Part shown: piece after piece, positions 1-10,245 of the stretch | Layout of the letters: every line of letters begins with the position of its first letter | Position numbering within the stretch: the first letter of the stretch is position 1 | Assembly (NCBI GenBank): GCA_023213395.1 | Contig: CM041465.1 | Location: forward strand, 105,407,741-105,471,740 | Length of the DNA: 64,000 nucleotides | Origin: Cycas panzhihuaensis | Lineage: Eukaryota > Cycadophyta | Direction: 5' to 3' | The notes under the pieces: generated by a model | What the model saw: the letters and a program-made list of their open reading frames with translations, nothing else | Databases searched by the model: none | Told to the model about the DNA's origin: nothing | Made by a program: the position numbers and the translations under genes

Positions 1-2460
1 ATTGAACATCATTCCCACTGCCAAGAAGAACGTGACCATTCAGATATGCATTGATTTTCATGACATTAATAATGCATGTCCCAAAGATAACTTCCCACTC
101 CCCTTTATCGATCAAATAATCAATCAAACTGCTAGATTCAGAGTCATGTCCTTAATAGACAGCTTCTCTAGCTACAACCAGATCTAGATATCTCCTAAAG
201 ACTGCCACAAGACAGCCTTCATTACACCATGGGGTACCTTTGCCTATAAGGCAATACCCTTTGGTCTTAAAAATGGAGGTGCTACTTACCAGAGAGCTAT
301 GCATTTCATTTTCCATGACCTCATCAACAGCACGTTGGAGGTCTTCATGGATGACATGATGGGTCTCTCACATACTAGAGCCCATCATCCCTCTGACCTA
401 CGAGCCATCTTCGAACGATGTCGCAAGTATCATATCAGTCTAAACCCACTTAAATACATGTTTATTATCACTTCATGTAAACTTCTAGGTTTCCTTGTAT
501 CAAAATAAGGAATCTAAATCGATCCAGATAAAGTCAAGGCAATCCTTGATATGCCGCCTCCTAGAACCCAACAACAGATCAAGTCGTTTCTAGGTAGGCT
601 CAGTTTCCTTAGGCACTTTTTGGCAGACTTTGCCATAAATGCCAAACCCCTTACCAACTTATTAAAGAAAGGAGCCTTGTTTATTTGGTCTGACAAGACT
701 AAACAAGCCTTTGCATAGGAAGCTCTCGCTTCCGCTCCTATGTTGGTGCCTCCTCGTTTTGATAGGCCCTTCATCTTGTATACCTCGGCAACCAATGAAT
801 CCTTGGGCATGATACTCGCATAGGAGGACGATTCAGGAACTGAGAGAGCAATCTATTTTATCAGCTGCACCCTCGTGGCTGCTGAACTTAATTATCCTCC
901 CACTAAGAAGGAATGTCTCTCCTTGGTCTATGCGACCAAGAAGTTCAGGCATTACTTGCTCGGTAATACTACCAAGGTGATCATCCAATCTAATCCCTTG
1001 CATTATTTACTTACTCGTTCAGACTTGATGGGTAAGGTAGGCCGTTGGGCTATCCTGCTTCAAGAGTTTGACCTGCAAGTCATTAACAGGAAGTCAAAAA
1101 AAGGAATGATAGTGGTAGAATAGTTAGCAGATGCCCCCATTCCCAACACAAGCGGCATTCTCATTGATGACTCTCTTCCTGACGAGTCTATTCTGACCAT
1201 CCAGGGCACTTCTCCTCATCCGCTCACCGATAGTGAGTGGTATGGCGACATTGTATGGTATTTGACTCAGCAGGAATACCACCCTAAAGCTAGCAATAAA
1301 GTTAGATTGTACATCCGCACCACCGCTAGACAACACTTCCTCATAGACAAGGTGTTGTACAAGAGGTCCTTCGATGGGATCCCACTTCGCTGCGTCGCTT
1401 CAGATGAAGTGGACCAAATACTCTGTGAATGCCATCATGGCATTTCGAGAGCCACTGAGGGCGATCCATGGCCCAAAGGATCCTTCACATGGGTTATTGT
1501 TGGCCGTCCCTTTTCAAGGATGCCCACGATTACGCCCTGAGATGTCGGCGATGCCAAGAGCATACTAATATCTCTCATGTACCTTGGGCCTGCCACTCGT
1601 ATCTCCATGGCCCTTTTCTCAATGGGGTTTAGACCTCATTGGTGCCATATCACCACCTTCTTTAGCGCAGCATAAGTACATCTTGACTGCTACGGAGTAT
1701 TTCACCAAATGGGCAGAGGCAATCCCCCTGTCCATTACACCTGGCAAAATAATAGCTACCTTCATCTACCAGCACATCATTTATCATTTCAGGAGTCCAG
1801 ACGTCTTGATCACAGACAATGGAATCCCCTTTTGTAACAAGGAGGTGGACGAGCTTTGCGAGAAATTCAAGATTTCACATAAGACCTCATCTCCTTATTA
1901 TCCCCAAGCAAATAGACAAGTTGAATCATTCAACAAAGTCCTTCATTCTAAAGAAAACTGTTGCGCAATCTCAAAGAGATTGGCACCTCCAACTCCCTTA
2001 CGCCTGTGATATCGCACTTCTATCCGTGCGGTGGTGGAATGACTCTATTTTCCTTAGTCTATAGAGGCGAGGTAGTACTCCCCTTTGAAGTGCGGATCCC
2101 TCTCTCTGAGTCTCCCTTAGAGGTCTTATCGATAAGGAGTCTATCCGCCAGGCTCATCTCCTAGATCTCAAGGCCTTGGATGAGAGGCGCTTAATGGCTT
2201 ATCAAGCGAATCTCGCTTCGAAAGCTCGCCTGCAAAGGACTCATGACAAACATCTTTGTGCTCGTCCTTTATGCCCTAGGGACTACGTCCTTAAGTTGGA
2301 ATATCTCTACGATCGTCTTACCAAATTTAGACCTAAATCGGTCGATCCTTTCGTCATTCTCGAGAGCCTTGATAACGGCACCTATAGGATCGCCACCTTG
2401 GAGGGCCTGGAATTTGAGAAGGCAGTCAATAGAAAATTCCTTAAGAAAATTTATGCATGA
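1..2460 (+). pseudogene. pol fragment of A: RT, RNase H, integrase
   Basis: This is a broken polyprotein segment for reverse transcription and integration. The RT palm motif FMDD is at 344-355. The gypsy RNase H lies around 760-1123 (LNYPPTKKECLSLVYATKKF). The integrase zinc-binding and catalytic core run from about 1262 to 1960, with WGLDLIG, a TDNG motif and a VESFNK motif, and the C-terminal domain ends at 2460. In-frame stops occur at 185-187, 506-508, 716-718, 821-823 and 1121-1123, mostly CAG/CAA to TAG/TAA. The integrase around 1440-1600 and 1930-2110 has small local scrambles and deletions relative to C. Most of these stops are also in C at +17481. It is non-functional. Confidence 0.9.
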
Positions 2461-3096
2461 TCTTTCGGTGATCCCTTCGCCATGCTCTGAAACGAGCTTA
2501 AATTGCCATCTTATGTTGTTCCCATCCTTCCCAACCATGGGTAGAATGGTAATTTGAGATGGCTTCTCCCTTTTCTTTCTAGTTCCTCCCACGGAATCCA
2601 TGTTCCTGGTTCCTCTCAGGAACTTTTGTCTTCCTATTTGGGCATCCCCCAATTGGGATGATGCTTTGGAGTACTGCCACTCCTCTCCCTTGCCTGCTGT
2701 TTCCTTCGCATATTCCATTATCCTCCTCCCTGGACATGCATGTCGCTTTATTTTCTAACCTCACACCTCTCTATCACCTCTACTCATGGTAGATGTGTGT
2801 GCTCATGTTAGACATATAGCCATACATGAAAGGAAATACATGTATCATATAACAAAACATTCAAAACATCCAAAACAAAGCATACATGCTATCTACCACA
2901 CATGATATACACAACATCTCATATCAAAATAGGGTACCAATTACCCCATATATATATATACATCAAAAATCATATGTTACATTATACATGTGGGAAGCCA
3001 ATGTCCTTGCAGGGGGGGTACAATTATATGAGCCTATATATGACCCCCTAGAGGCCTGTGCTTTCCTCTGTTAGAATCAAATGCATGTCTCCTACA
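2461..3096. other. Spacer between integrase and antisense gene of A
   Basis: Non-coding sequence on the pol strand. Read on the minus strand it is the 3' flank of the PMD gene, with TTGTA-like and T-rich stretches that could serve for polyadenylation. A short TA run sits at about 2948-2962. Small ORFs here are antisense shadows. Confidence 0.5.
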
Positions 3097-4689
3097 CTAC
3101 TGCTGCCTCGCTTCTGGGGTACCATCTCCTAGCCTGTGTGATCCCTCTCCTAGGGACCACATCCCTTTGAGGCTCCTCCTAGGCCTCCACGAGCTCCCTG
3201 CCTCACTCCCCTCATCACGTGGCCGTCTTGGGGTCATCGCTGCTGTATGAGTATACATCCGGCTCCTGCTCGACCTCAACGTCACTTGGTCTCTGGTGAT
3301 CGTGTCACAGTGCGGATACGATCCCTCTTCCCCTCTACTCCCCAGAGTCTCTCCTCCATGCTCTGAAATATCTCCTCTATCCCTATGAGGCACTCCTTTA
3401 GCACTGCTATCTGGACAATACTCCCTGCATCTCACTTTGCTCCTCCACAGGCCTCTGAGCTGGACCATCTGCTTGCGGTCGCTCGCTCCTCGTCTCATCT
3501 AGCTCCCACTACATCTATCCCCTGAAAGCAATGTCTCTTGGAACTGTGCAGCCCAGATGTCTCTCGCCCTTGCCAACAGGGCAAATGCCTCCATGTGTGC
3601 ACCCACCGATCTAGGTGCATCCTTTGTCTGGATAGGCGGTTGCCCCTCTACATACACCTGAGGGAACATCTCCCTCACCATAGCCTCTCCTAATCTCCTG
3701 ACCTCCACAATACCTGCCAATGCAACATGCTGTGTGTCAGTATATATCCCACTGCATGCCATGATAAAATCAAATCAAATATCTACCTAGTTGTCAAATG
3801 ACTAAGGAAATGGTTAGGTCTCACCTGCCATGGCCGCTGGCTCCTCTGCTCGTACGACATCCTCTCCTCTTGGCTCTCACTTGTTGCCGATTACCTCATC
3901 CTTAGGTACCTCCTCTACCTGGGCCTCTCTCCTCACTGGGACCAGCTTAGCTCTTATCTCTTTGGATCTCCTCATGATCCATAGCTTGCGGGCCCTAGTC
4001 ACCAGCCCCCTGCTCTCCTTAGCTGCCCCTGATGGGCCTGCCTCTCCTCCGGTAATCCTGGATGATCTCGCTACTACTCCTGCCGACCCTGATGGACTTG
4101 CCTCTCCTTCAGGTCGTGATAGGCTAGCCCCATCTCTTCCATCGTCATTGTCATCGTCGTCATTACCCAGAAGCGCTCCTACTCCACCTGCCTCATCATC
4201 GCTGTCCCACCTCACCGTCCTGTATGAATCTGCCACATAGTCCGTCATGGTGAGGAGTTCTAGCGATGTCACCTCCACTAATCGTCAGACATGGGCTTGC
4301 TCCTCCATCCCCCTCAGTTGAGTCTACCATCTATGGACTATCAGGGCCCACTCTGCTACAGGGTGTGGTCCTCCCGGTGGTGCCACTGCCACGAAGTGAT
4401 CGAAAAACCAGCACTGCAGTAACGTGCTATAAGATAGTCCTCCTTTTCCTGCTACCTAGATGGCATCTAGTTGTGCAATGACGTTCACCGCAATCTGAGT
4501 GGCCTAGTCCATCCTCTCGCCAGCTTCGCAGCGGCACACTGCATCCATCCATCCCCCTGCCAACATAAAAAAATAGTCAAAGTCAGTCCCATACCAGTCC
4601 TCTCTACTCCTAACTATATCTCAGCTCTCTCTACCTAAGATTTGGGGCCTTATGGCCCCTCATCTTTTTACCTTTTCTACCTTTATCAT

Positions 4690-4719
4690 GCTAAACTTGG
4701 TAGTGCAGCTAAGTTTAGC
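4690..4719. repeat. Palindrome in antisense intron 1 of A
   Basis: Nine-base arms GCTAAACTT at 4690-4698 and AAGTTTAGC at 4711-4719 flank a decayed GGTACC-type centre. The same position in the other copies holds a similar palindrome, and related motifs occur in the LTRs. Confidence 0.7.
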
Positions 4720-4829
4720 TTGGAATCTCTTGATCGGGGCCCGCGGAAAGATCATGATCTGTGATCTTTCTTGCGCGGTATGGCACCCCAAAGGGGTTTA
4801 CGCAAAACTCAAAAAAATTTTCCTTTTGG

Positions 4830-4847
4830 TGGACCCTGTGGGGTCCA
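4830..4847. repeat. GC-rich hairpin in intron 1 of A
   Basis: TGGACCC and GGGTCCA form seven perfect pairs around a TGTG loop. The homologous hairpin in D has a G:C pair where A has A:T, a compensatory change. Confidence 0.65.
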
Positions 4848-5198
4848 TCGGGACCATGGCTCCCTAATGCCCAAGTCCTGCCTCTTTCCAGGTCCAATTC
4901 AGACTCCAAAAGGCCTCCAATTGCCCATAAGGAGGACAAAAATTACTCAAAATTTGACAAAAAGCAACCAATTTAGAACTTTAAAATAGCTAAGGTTTTG
5001 TGAGATCCACTCACTAGATCTGGTCTCGCTATCATCATCGCATCTCGCTAATCCCACTGGCTCTTGCTGCACTCTGATCTAATGGTCTGATCTCCTCTTA
5101 CGTGCCTCTGAAGTTGGGTGGCGCTTTGCTGCGTAAGGGAATGGCTCTGGTTTCTCACAAGAACCGGTGAAAATGAATCCATTTTCCGTACGAATTTC

Positions 5199-5208
5199 CT
5201 TATATAGG
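5199..5208 (-). promoter_or_regulatory. TATA box of antisense gene, A
   Basis: On the minus strand the sequence reads CCTATATAAG, about 190 nt upstream of the exon 1 donor. The box is conserved in all five copies with a GC-rich CCCCC(A/G)CC stretch just upstream. It would place transcription start near 5175. Confidence 0.6.
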
Positions 5209-5723
5209 TGGGGGTCCCGACGGGCACTTCCTTTGTTCTTGACATCGCGATAGTAGTTGGGATCATCCTATTTCCCATATCACCTTTGCCTTCTGGCCTT
5301 GTCACCCGTTATACTCTTTTGGCACCATTTTTGCCCTCTCTTGTAAGGGCATTTATGGCGCCCTATTATTGCACTTTTTCCCAGGGCCCTTCTGCCTCAT
5401 TTTACATGCCACTCCTGTGCATGCCCAAGTTTATACTCGTTTCACCATCCTGGACTCATTTCCATAGCCCTTTTCTGCTCCTGGGGTCCCCAAAGGGAAT
5501 GCTCCCTCATCCGGGGGCATGTTTTACTTCTCAAAGTAACCTTTAGTGCTCTAGGGCATCTTTCCTCTGCTCGCTCTCAGATGGTAGTTGGGTAACTTGC
5601 TTTCACCCTTGGGTAGCCTCATTGCTAGGTCCTCCTACCCTTCACGACCACTTTTTGCTTGTCTTTCAAGTATTCCTTTCGTTTCGTCATTGTTTCTTTA
5701 CTACCAAGATTTAGTGTTCGTTC
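5209..5723. other. Spacer between antisense promoter and aRNH of A
   Basis: No coding sequence is recognised. It is the upstream region of the minus-strand promoter and the leader of the plus-strand aRNH. A pyrimidine-rich run ending in ACCAAG at about 5701-5711 lies just before the aRNH ATG and could be a splice acceptor. Confidence 0.45.
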
Positions 5724-6143
5724 ATGTCCCTCTACATATTTACGGATGGTGGGAGCCGTGGTAACCCTAGACCTTTTGCCGCTGCTTGGATCCTTCATAG
5801 CCCCTCTAGACACGATTTCCTACGCTCTGGTATCTTCCTCCTTGAGGCAACCAATAATGAAGCCAAGTACATGGCCATTATTGAAGCCCTTACCGATGCT
5901 TTCTGTTTCCATCATGGACCCATTGTGTTGCTCTACGATTCTCAAGTTATGGAGTCCCATCTCACCCAGGTTTACCAGGTGCGATGCCCTCACCTGAGAA
6001 CCCTTGCTTGATAGCGGATCTCTCTTGGCCCACTTTTCATCAGTTGATATTCAACACATCCCTTAGACCTCAATGATGAAGTAGACAGCCTTGTCCGCCT
6101 CATCCTTGAGCGTCACCTCCCTCCTCTTAGCGACCGCATTTAA
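5724..6143 (+). pseudogene. Second RNase H (aRNH) of A
   Basis: This is a 139-codon frame resembling archaeal/bacterial-type RNase HI, which cleaves RNA in RNA:DNA hybrids. The first acidic residue is in FTDGGSRGNP, the second in the ATNNEAKY motif and the third in YDSQVM, with a late D in DLNDEVDSLV. Stops at 6009-6014 (two in a row) and near 6050 break it before the last acidic motif. It lies on the pol strand but about 3.2 kb downstream of integrase, beyond the antisense gene. Confidence 0.8.
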
Positions 6144-6513
6144 GGCTTGCCTGGCCAGCTCATGCCCGAGTCTCTAGTCACCTTTAGTCTGATGTGCTTG
6201 TTTAGTTTGCTGGGTGGTCTCCTATCACTCATTGCACTTCGGCAACAAGGCCATCCCCTTCATTGGTTCTATTCACTTGTAGGTCGATGTTTAGATGACA
6301 CGTAGGTAGCCCCTATGTTGTCCTCGTCTCCATCTCCCTTGTCCATGCATTTTGCCACGACACTCACCAACACCCTTGGTCCATATGATGTTCATATTTG
6401 TTTATATATATATATATATATATATATGCATGTGCTACTGATGGTTTTTTGTTGTCAGCATTCACCATCACACCACGCTTCCGAGTGATGAGGCTCTACT
6501 GCCAAGGGGGTAG
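6144..6513 (+). other. aRNH-LTR spacer and polypurine tract of A
   Basis: Non-coding. A (TA)13 microsatellite lies at about 6402-6427. The end, CCAAGGGGGTAG at 6502-6513, is the polypurine tract that primes plus-strand DNA, and it directly abuts the LTR. Confidence 0.6.
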
Positions 6514-9083
6514 TGTTTCCGAACTACCGGGAATGGACTCAAGATGCATCGACTCAGGTAAGCTCAGGTAAATGTTTCTGCTTCTCTCTTCCTCTGTTTG
6601 GTGAGATTGCTTAGTATGGATTACCTAACACATGCTTGCCTCCCATTTGCATGATTGCATTGCCTCTTTACTTAATCACACTGCATGTGCTTACCGCATG
6701 CCTTTCAGCCTATGGCGACTCATAATGGGGGTATTCTTCAGTGAATGCTACACCCCATATGGCACATAGCCACCCATATCGTCTCCACAGCCCCTTGGGA
6801 CGCCTTAGCCAGTCGTGTTCACCCTTTTTAAGATGCCCTGTTCATGTGGCAATTTCTCTGAGGTATGATTTAATCCTTGGTTGAGACCTGGTTTCCTTTT
6901 CTGATTACTTGTCCATCACTTGGGTACTCCCCCCAACTGTTTCCGGCCTTGATTTGCTCCTCATTTAGCTCCAAACCCGTGTTTTGGCCTTAATTTTGTT
7001 TCTAGGTTCGTACCATTGTAAACTTAGCGGTACTGCGATCTTTACTGTGGTACTGTGAAGTTTACTGCGATATAATTGTTTGAAAAAGTTTTTTAAACTC
7101 ACACAACAGTTCCTGCTTTTTTCACAGAACTGCCATGTGGCACCTGCGCATTTGAACTGCCCTGAGATCCCCAACGTTCACTTGCAGTGAGCAGGGGATA
7201 AAACCAATAGACTCCTTCATTTTCCAAGGTTCTTAGCTCATTTTTACATGCAACTCTACCAATTTTTCATAAAAACTACTGCAGAACCAAGACTTTCAGC
7301 TGCTGCTCTTCACTAGAGACCATTGTTGTCTTTCATGCTTAGGAACAGCAAGCTCAAACATCTTTTTGCAGGTCTCCAAAGTTGCAAGAAGGATACTTCT
7401 CAAGGTCTTCCAAGGAACAAGCCCCAAAGGGCCCCAAATCACCAGGATTTCTCTTACATTGGTCTCCTCCTCTAAACCTGCCATCAAACCTTGCTAAGTG
7501 CTAGGTTTTTATGCTATTTTCCAGCAGACACATACTCGTTCTCTTCACTACAAGGTGCTCTACTTATTTGCCTTGTGATTTATGCCTATTTTTTATAGTT
7601 TTTATAAATAAAGGCTTGTTTTATTTACTTTCTAGATTCCCTACTTAGTTTGTTACTAGATCTTTAGATTTGAGGATTGTAGTGCTTCCCCTTACAGTCT
7701 TGCAATCCTGCCTTAAGATGGCTGTGCAGAGGGGGTTACATAAAGGGAATTTGAGGGAGAAAGGTGGGGCTAGTCCCCTTTGCAGACCTTCTCTCCAAGG
7801 GTCCAAACCCTTATTTCCTTTCCCCCTACACTATTGCCTCCCTTAGAGCTTGGCCAGAGACTTGGGAACCTACTCCCAAATCTGAACTAGCATTGGCAGC
7901 CCCTTGCCACGCTAGTTCCAGTCCCTTATTCGCTGGTTTTGGGCACCTCGTCATTAAAGCGCTCTTCGTTAACACAACATAACCCATCCACTTGGACGAT
8001 TTGCTGCCCATAGTACCTCATCCTTTGGGTGTGCTTGCATACCTTCCCGTTACTCCTGCCTTTTTGTTATTTGCTATCCTATATTATTGTTACTAGTTTA
8101 TTTCCTTTTCTCGAGGCTAAGTAGAGACCTTCCATGGGTGAGATAGCCATTCCAAGACTATACTCTTATTTTGGGTGTCACTGTTTGCAGAAATCTTATT
8201 TATTGAAGTTGTTTCATTAAATAATATGCATATGCTTAACTTAGTTTGATTCTATTTCTCCTAAGTTTAGATATATATATATATATTAGATCTATTTTGT
8301 GGCCCCTCTTCTAAGAGGGAGAAACCTATTTGTTTGATTGACAGGATCTCGCGTTTGTAGAGTTGCATTTGAAATAAACCCATTTGCAAGTTAGTTCCAT
8401 GTTTGTTGCTTTTTTCCATTATTTTCCATCATTTGCTGCTCGCTTTTTGCATACATTGGGGAGGTAAGCTAGCCCCTCTTTGGCTATTCATGGCAACCAT
8501 CGCCAGTCAGTTTTGCACAAGCAATAAGTGGAGCGGGAAGGCACGGGAAGCAAAGAGACACATAGTGCTCTGTTCAGACTCCGGTCCAGGTATTCCTCCT
8601 CTCTTTGCGTCTTTTCCTTATAGCGTTGTTTCTTATATATATACATGCACGTTAAGCAACACATAGGAAACTGAAAAGAAGAAAAGGATGCATACTTGCA
8701 CTTTACGTATCTTTTATTTAGTGGTTAATCTACTACACTTAGATAGTTTCTTTTGAGCTAGATCTATCCATACCTTGCTCTCTTGACGAGCCTACACCTA
8801 GATACCATGTTACACATGCACCTCACTCTTGTGTTGCCTTCTCACCTCCTTGGGAAGACGCAACTTGCTAGGCTCTTTCCTCCTCTTCCTAGCCATCCGA
8901 TGGATAGGAAGGCCTCACCTTTTATGACTACCTAGAAGTAACCAAGCACCTCTGCAGGTCTTGAATCTATGCTCCGGCACATGGATGCCCTGTGAGGTGA
9001 GTCCTTGCCATTTAGCCTAACCTAGCCTTGTATAACCTATTTCTTGCTAAACATAGTGATACCACCCCGTGAGTAGCATTTCA
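6514..9083 (+). repeat. 3' LTR of element A
   Basis: This 2570-bp LTR runs from TGTTTCC to GCATTTCA. A GGTAC-rich palindromic cluster is at about 7019-7080. A TATA-like GATAAAA is at about 7197-7203, suggesting a U3 of about 0.7 kb. An AATAAA lies near 7607. Small ORFs inside are not genes. It belongs to the A/B/C subfamily, which differs from D/E downstream of the TATA-like box. Confidence 0.85.
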
Positions 9084-9607
9084 ACAACCTAAAGAAGATC
9101 ATTGCGCAATCTTAAAGAGATTGGCACCTCCAACTCCCTTCTGCTCTCTGGGTCTATCGCACTTCTATCCATACGGCTACTGGAATAACTCCATTCTCTT
9201 TAGTCTACAGGACCAAGGTGGTTCTCCCACTGGAAGTGGGGATCCCCTCTCTACAGGTTTCCCTTAGAGGTCTTATCGATGAGGAGTCTATCTACCAGGC
9301 TCGTCTCCTAGATCTTGAAGCCCTAGATAAGAGGCACTTAACGACTTATCAAGCGAATCTCACTTTGAAAGCCTGCCTGCAAAGGACTCACGACAAACAT
9401 CTTCATGCTCATCCTTTATTTCCTAGGGACCACGTCCTCAAGTTGGAATATCTCTACAACCGTTTGACCAAATTTGGGCCTAAATGGGTGGGTCCTTTCG
9501 TCGTTCTCGAAAGCCTCGACAATGGCGCCTACAGGATCGCCACCTTGGAAGGCCTGGAATTTCAGAAGGCAGTCAATGGGAAATTCCTTAAGAAGTTTTA
9601 TGCATGA
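9084..9607 (+). pseudogene. Integrase C-terminal fragment of B
   Basis: Only the end of integrase remains, starting just after the position of the catalytic Glu. The last 129 codons (9218-9607) are open and hold the C-terminal DNA-binding region (HVLKLEYLYNRLTKFGPKW, then GAYRIATLEG) ending in KFLKKFYA. The junction with A's LTR reads TTCAACAA, which is also present at this place in intact pol, so the insertion point coincides with a short match to the LTR end. Confidence 0.8.
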
Positions 9608-10245
9608 TCTTTCAGCGATCCCTTCGCCACTCTTCGAAATGAGCCTCAACTACCATCTTAAGTTGTTCCCATTTCTCCCAACCACGGGTAGAATAGCAAT
9701 TTAAGATGGCCTCCCCCTTTTCCTTCTGGTTCCTCCTCTGGAACCCGTGTTCCCATATCCCTTTGGGACCTTTTGTCTTCCTATTTGGGCATCCCCTAGT
9801 TAGGACGATGCTTTGGAGTACCGTTACTTCTCTCTCTCGCCTACTGTTTCCTTCGCATATTCCACTATGCTCCTCCATGGACGTGAGTGTTGCTCTATTT
9901 CTAACCTCACACCTCTTTATCACCTCTACTCATGGTAGACGTGTGTGCTCCCGTTAGATATATAGCCATGCATGGAAGGAAATACGTGCATTATACAACT
10001 AAGCATCTATAGCATACAAAACAAAACATATAAGTCATCTGTCGCACATGATATACACACCATCATATATCAAAATGGGGTACTAATTACCCCGTATATA
10101 TATATATATACATCAAAATCATATGTTACATCGTACATATGGGAAGCCGGTGTCCTTGCAGGGGGAGTACAACCATATGAGTCTATATATGACCCCCTGG
10201 AGGCCCGTGCTTTCCCCTATCAAAATCACATGCATGTATCTTACT
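9608..10245. other. Spacer between integrase and antisense gene of B
   Basis: Non-coding, homologous to the spacers in the other copies. A TA microsatellite sits at about 10096-10112, flanked by a GGGGTAC...TTACCCC inverted pair at 10077-10094. Confidence 0.45.

Larger units (their letters stand above)
3097..5175 (-). pseudogene. Antisense PMD gene of A, PMD core deleted
   Basis: This is the opposite-strand gene of element A. Exon 1 is about 5015-5175 and carries an ATG just before the GTGAGT donor at 5014. Intron 1 is 4557-5014, exon 2 is 3825-4556, intron 2 is 3714-3824 (111 bp, CAG/GTGAG to GGCAG) and exon 3 is 3097-3713. Exon 2 still codes the acidic, Pro/Gly/Ser-rich linker (DDDDNDDG near 4150). 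The whole plant mobile domain present in B-E is missing, and the splice acceptor at 4557-4558 joins straight to post-PMD sequence. Exon 3 codes a charged tail and contains a frameshift near 3500. If expressed, the product would lack the defining domain. Confidence 0.75.
1..9083 (+). mobile_element. Element A: Tat-like Ty3/gypsy retrotransposon, 3' part
   Basis: The window opens inside the reverse transcriptase of this copy. In order it holds RT-RNase H-integrase (1-2460), the opposite-strand PMD gene (3097-5175), aRNH (5724-6143), the polypurine tract at 6502-6513 and a 3' LTR (6514-9083). Its 5' LTR, gag and protease lie left of the window. The LTR end is followed directly by integrase sequence of another copy (B), so A probably inserted into B. 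The expected 5-bp target duplication would be acaac at 9084-9088, but the other side is not visible. A and C share the same dead pol segment while the rest of A is much more diverged from C. Confidence 0.85.

Noticed and set aside
2269-2718. 149-codon ORF on the minus strand over the integrase end of A
   Set aside because: It is an antisense shadow of integrase coding sequence. The real C-terminus is on the plus strand and ends KFLKKFYA-like. Similar shadows occur over B and C.
3830-4240. Ser/Pro/Leu-rich plus-strand ORFs over the antisense gene linker (also 10942-11337, 38144-38581)
   Set aside because: They are the complement of the acidic Gly/Pro/Ser-rich linker of the antisense gene. Low complexity explains their length.
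6402-6427. TA repeats as a possible origin, CRISPR or regulatory array
   Set aside because: Simple microsatellites, variable in length between copies and even between the two LTRs of D. No spacer structure.
7764-8666. Several 60-90 codon ORFs inside the LTRs (also 15402-15800, 28251-28541, 42656-42949, 48169-48468)
   Set aside because: They lie in LTR sequence, are not conserved in frame between LTR copies and show no recognisable domain.
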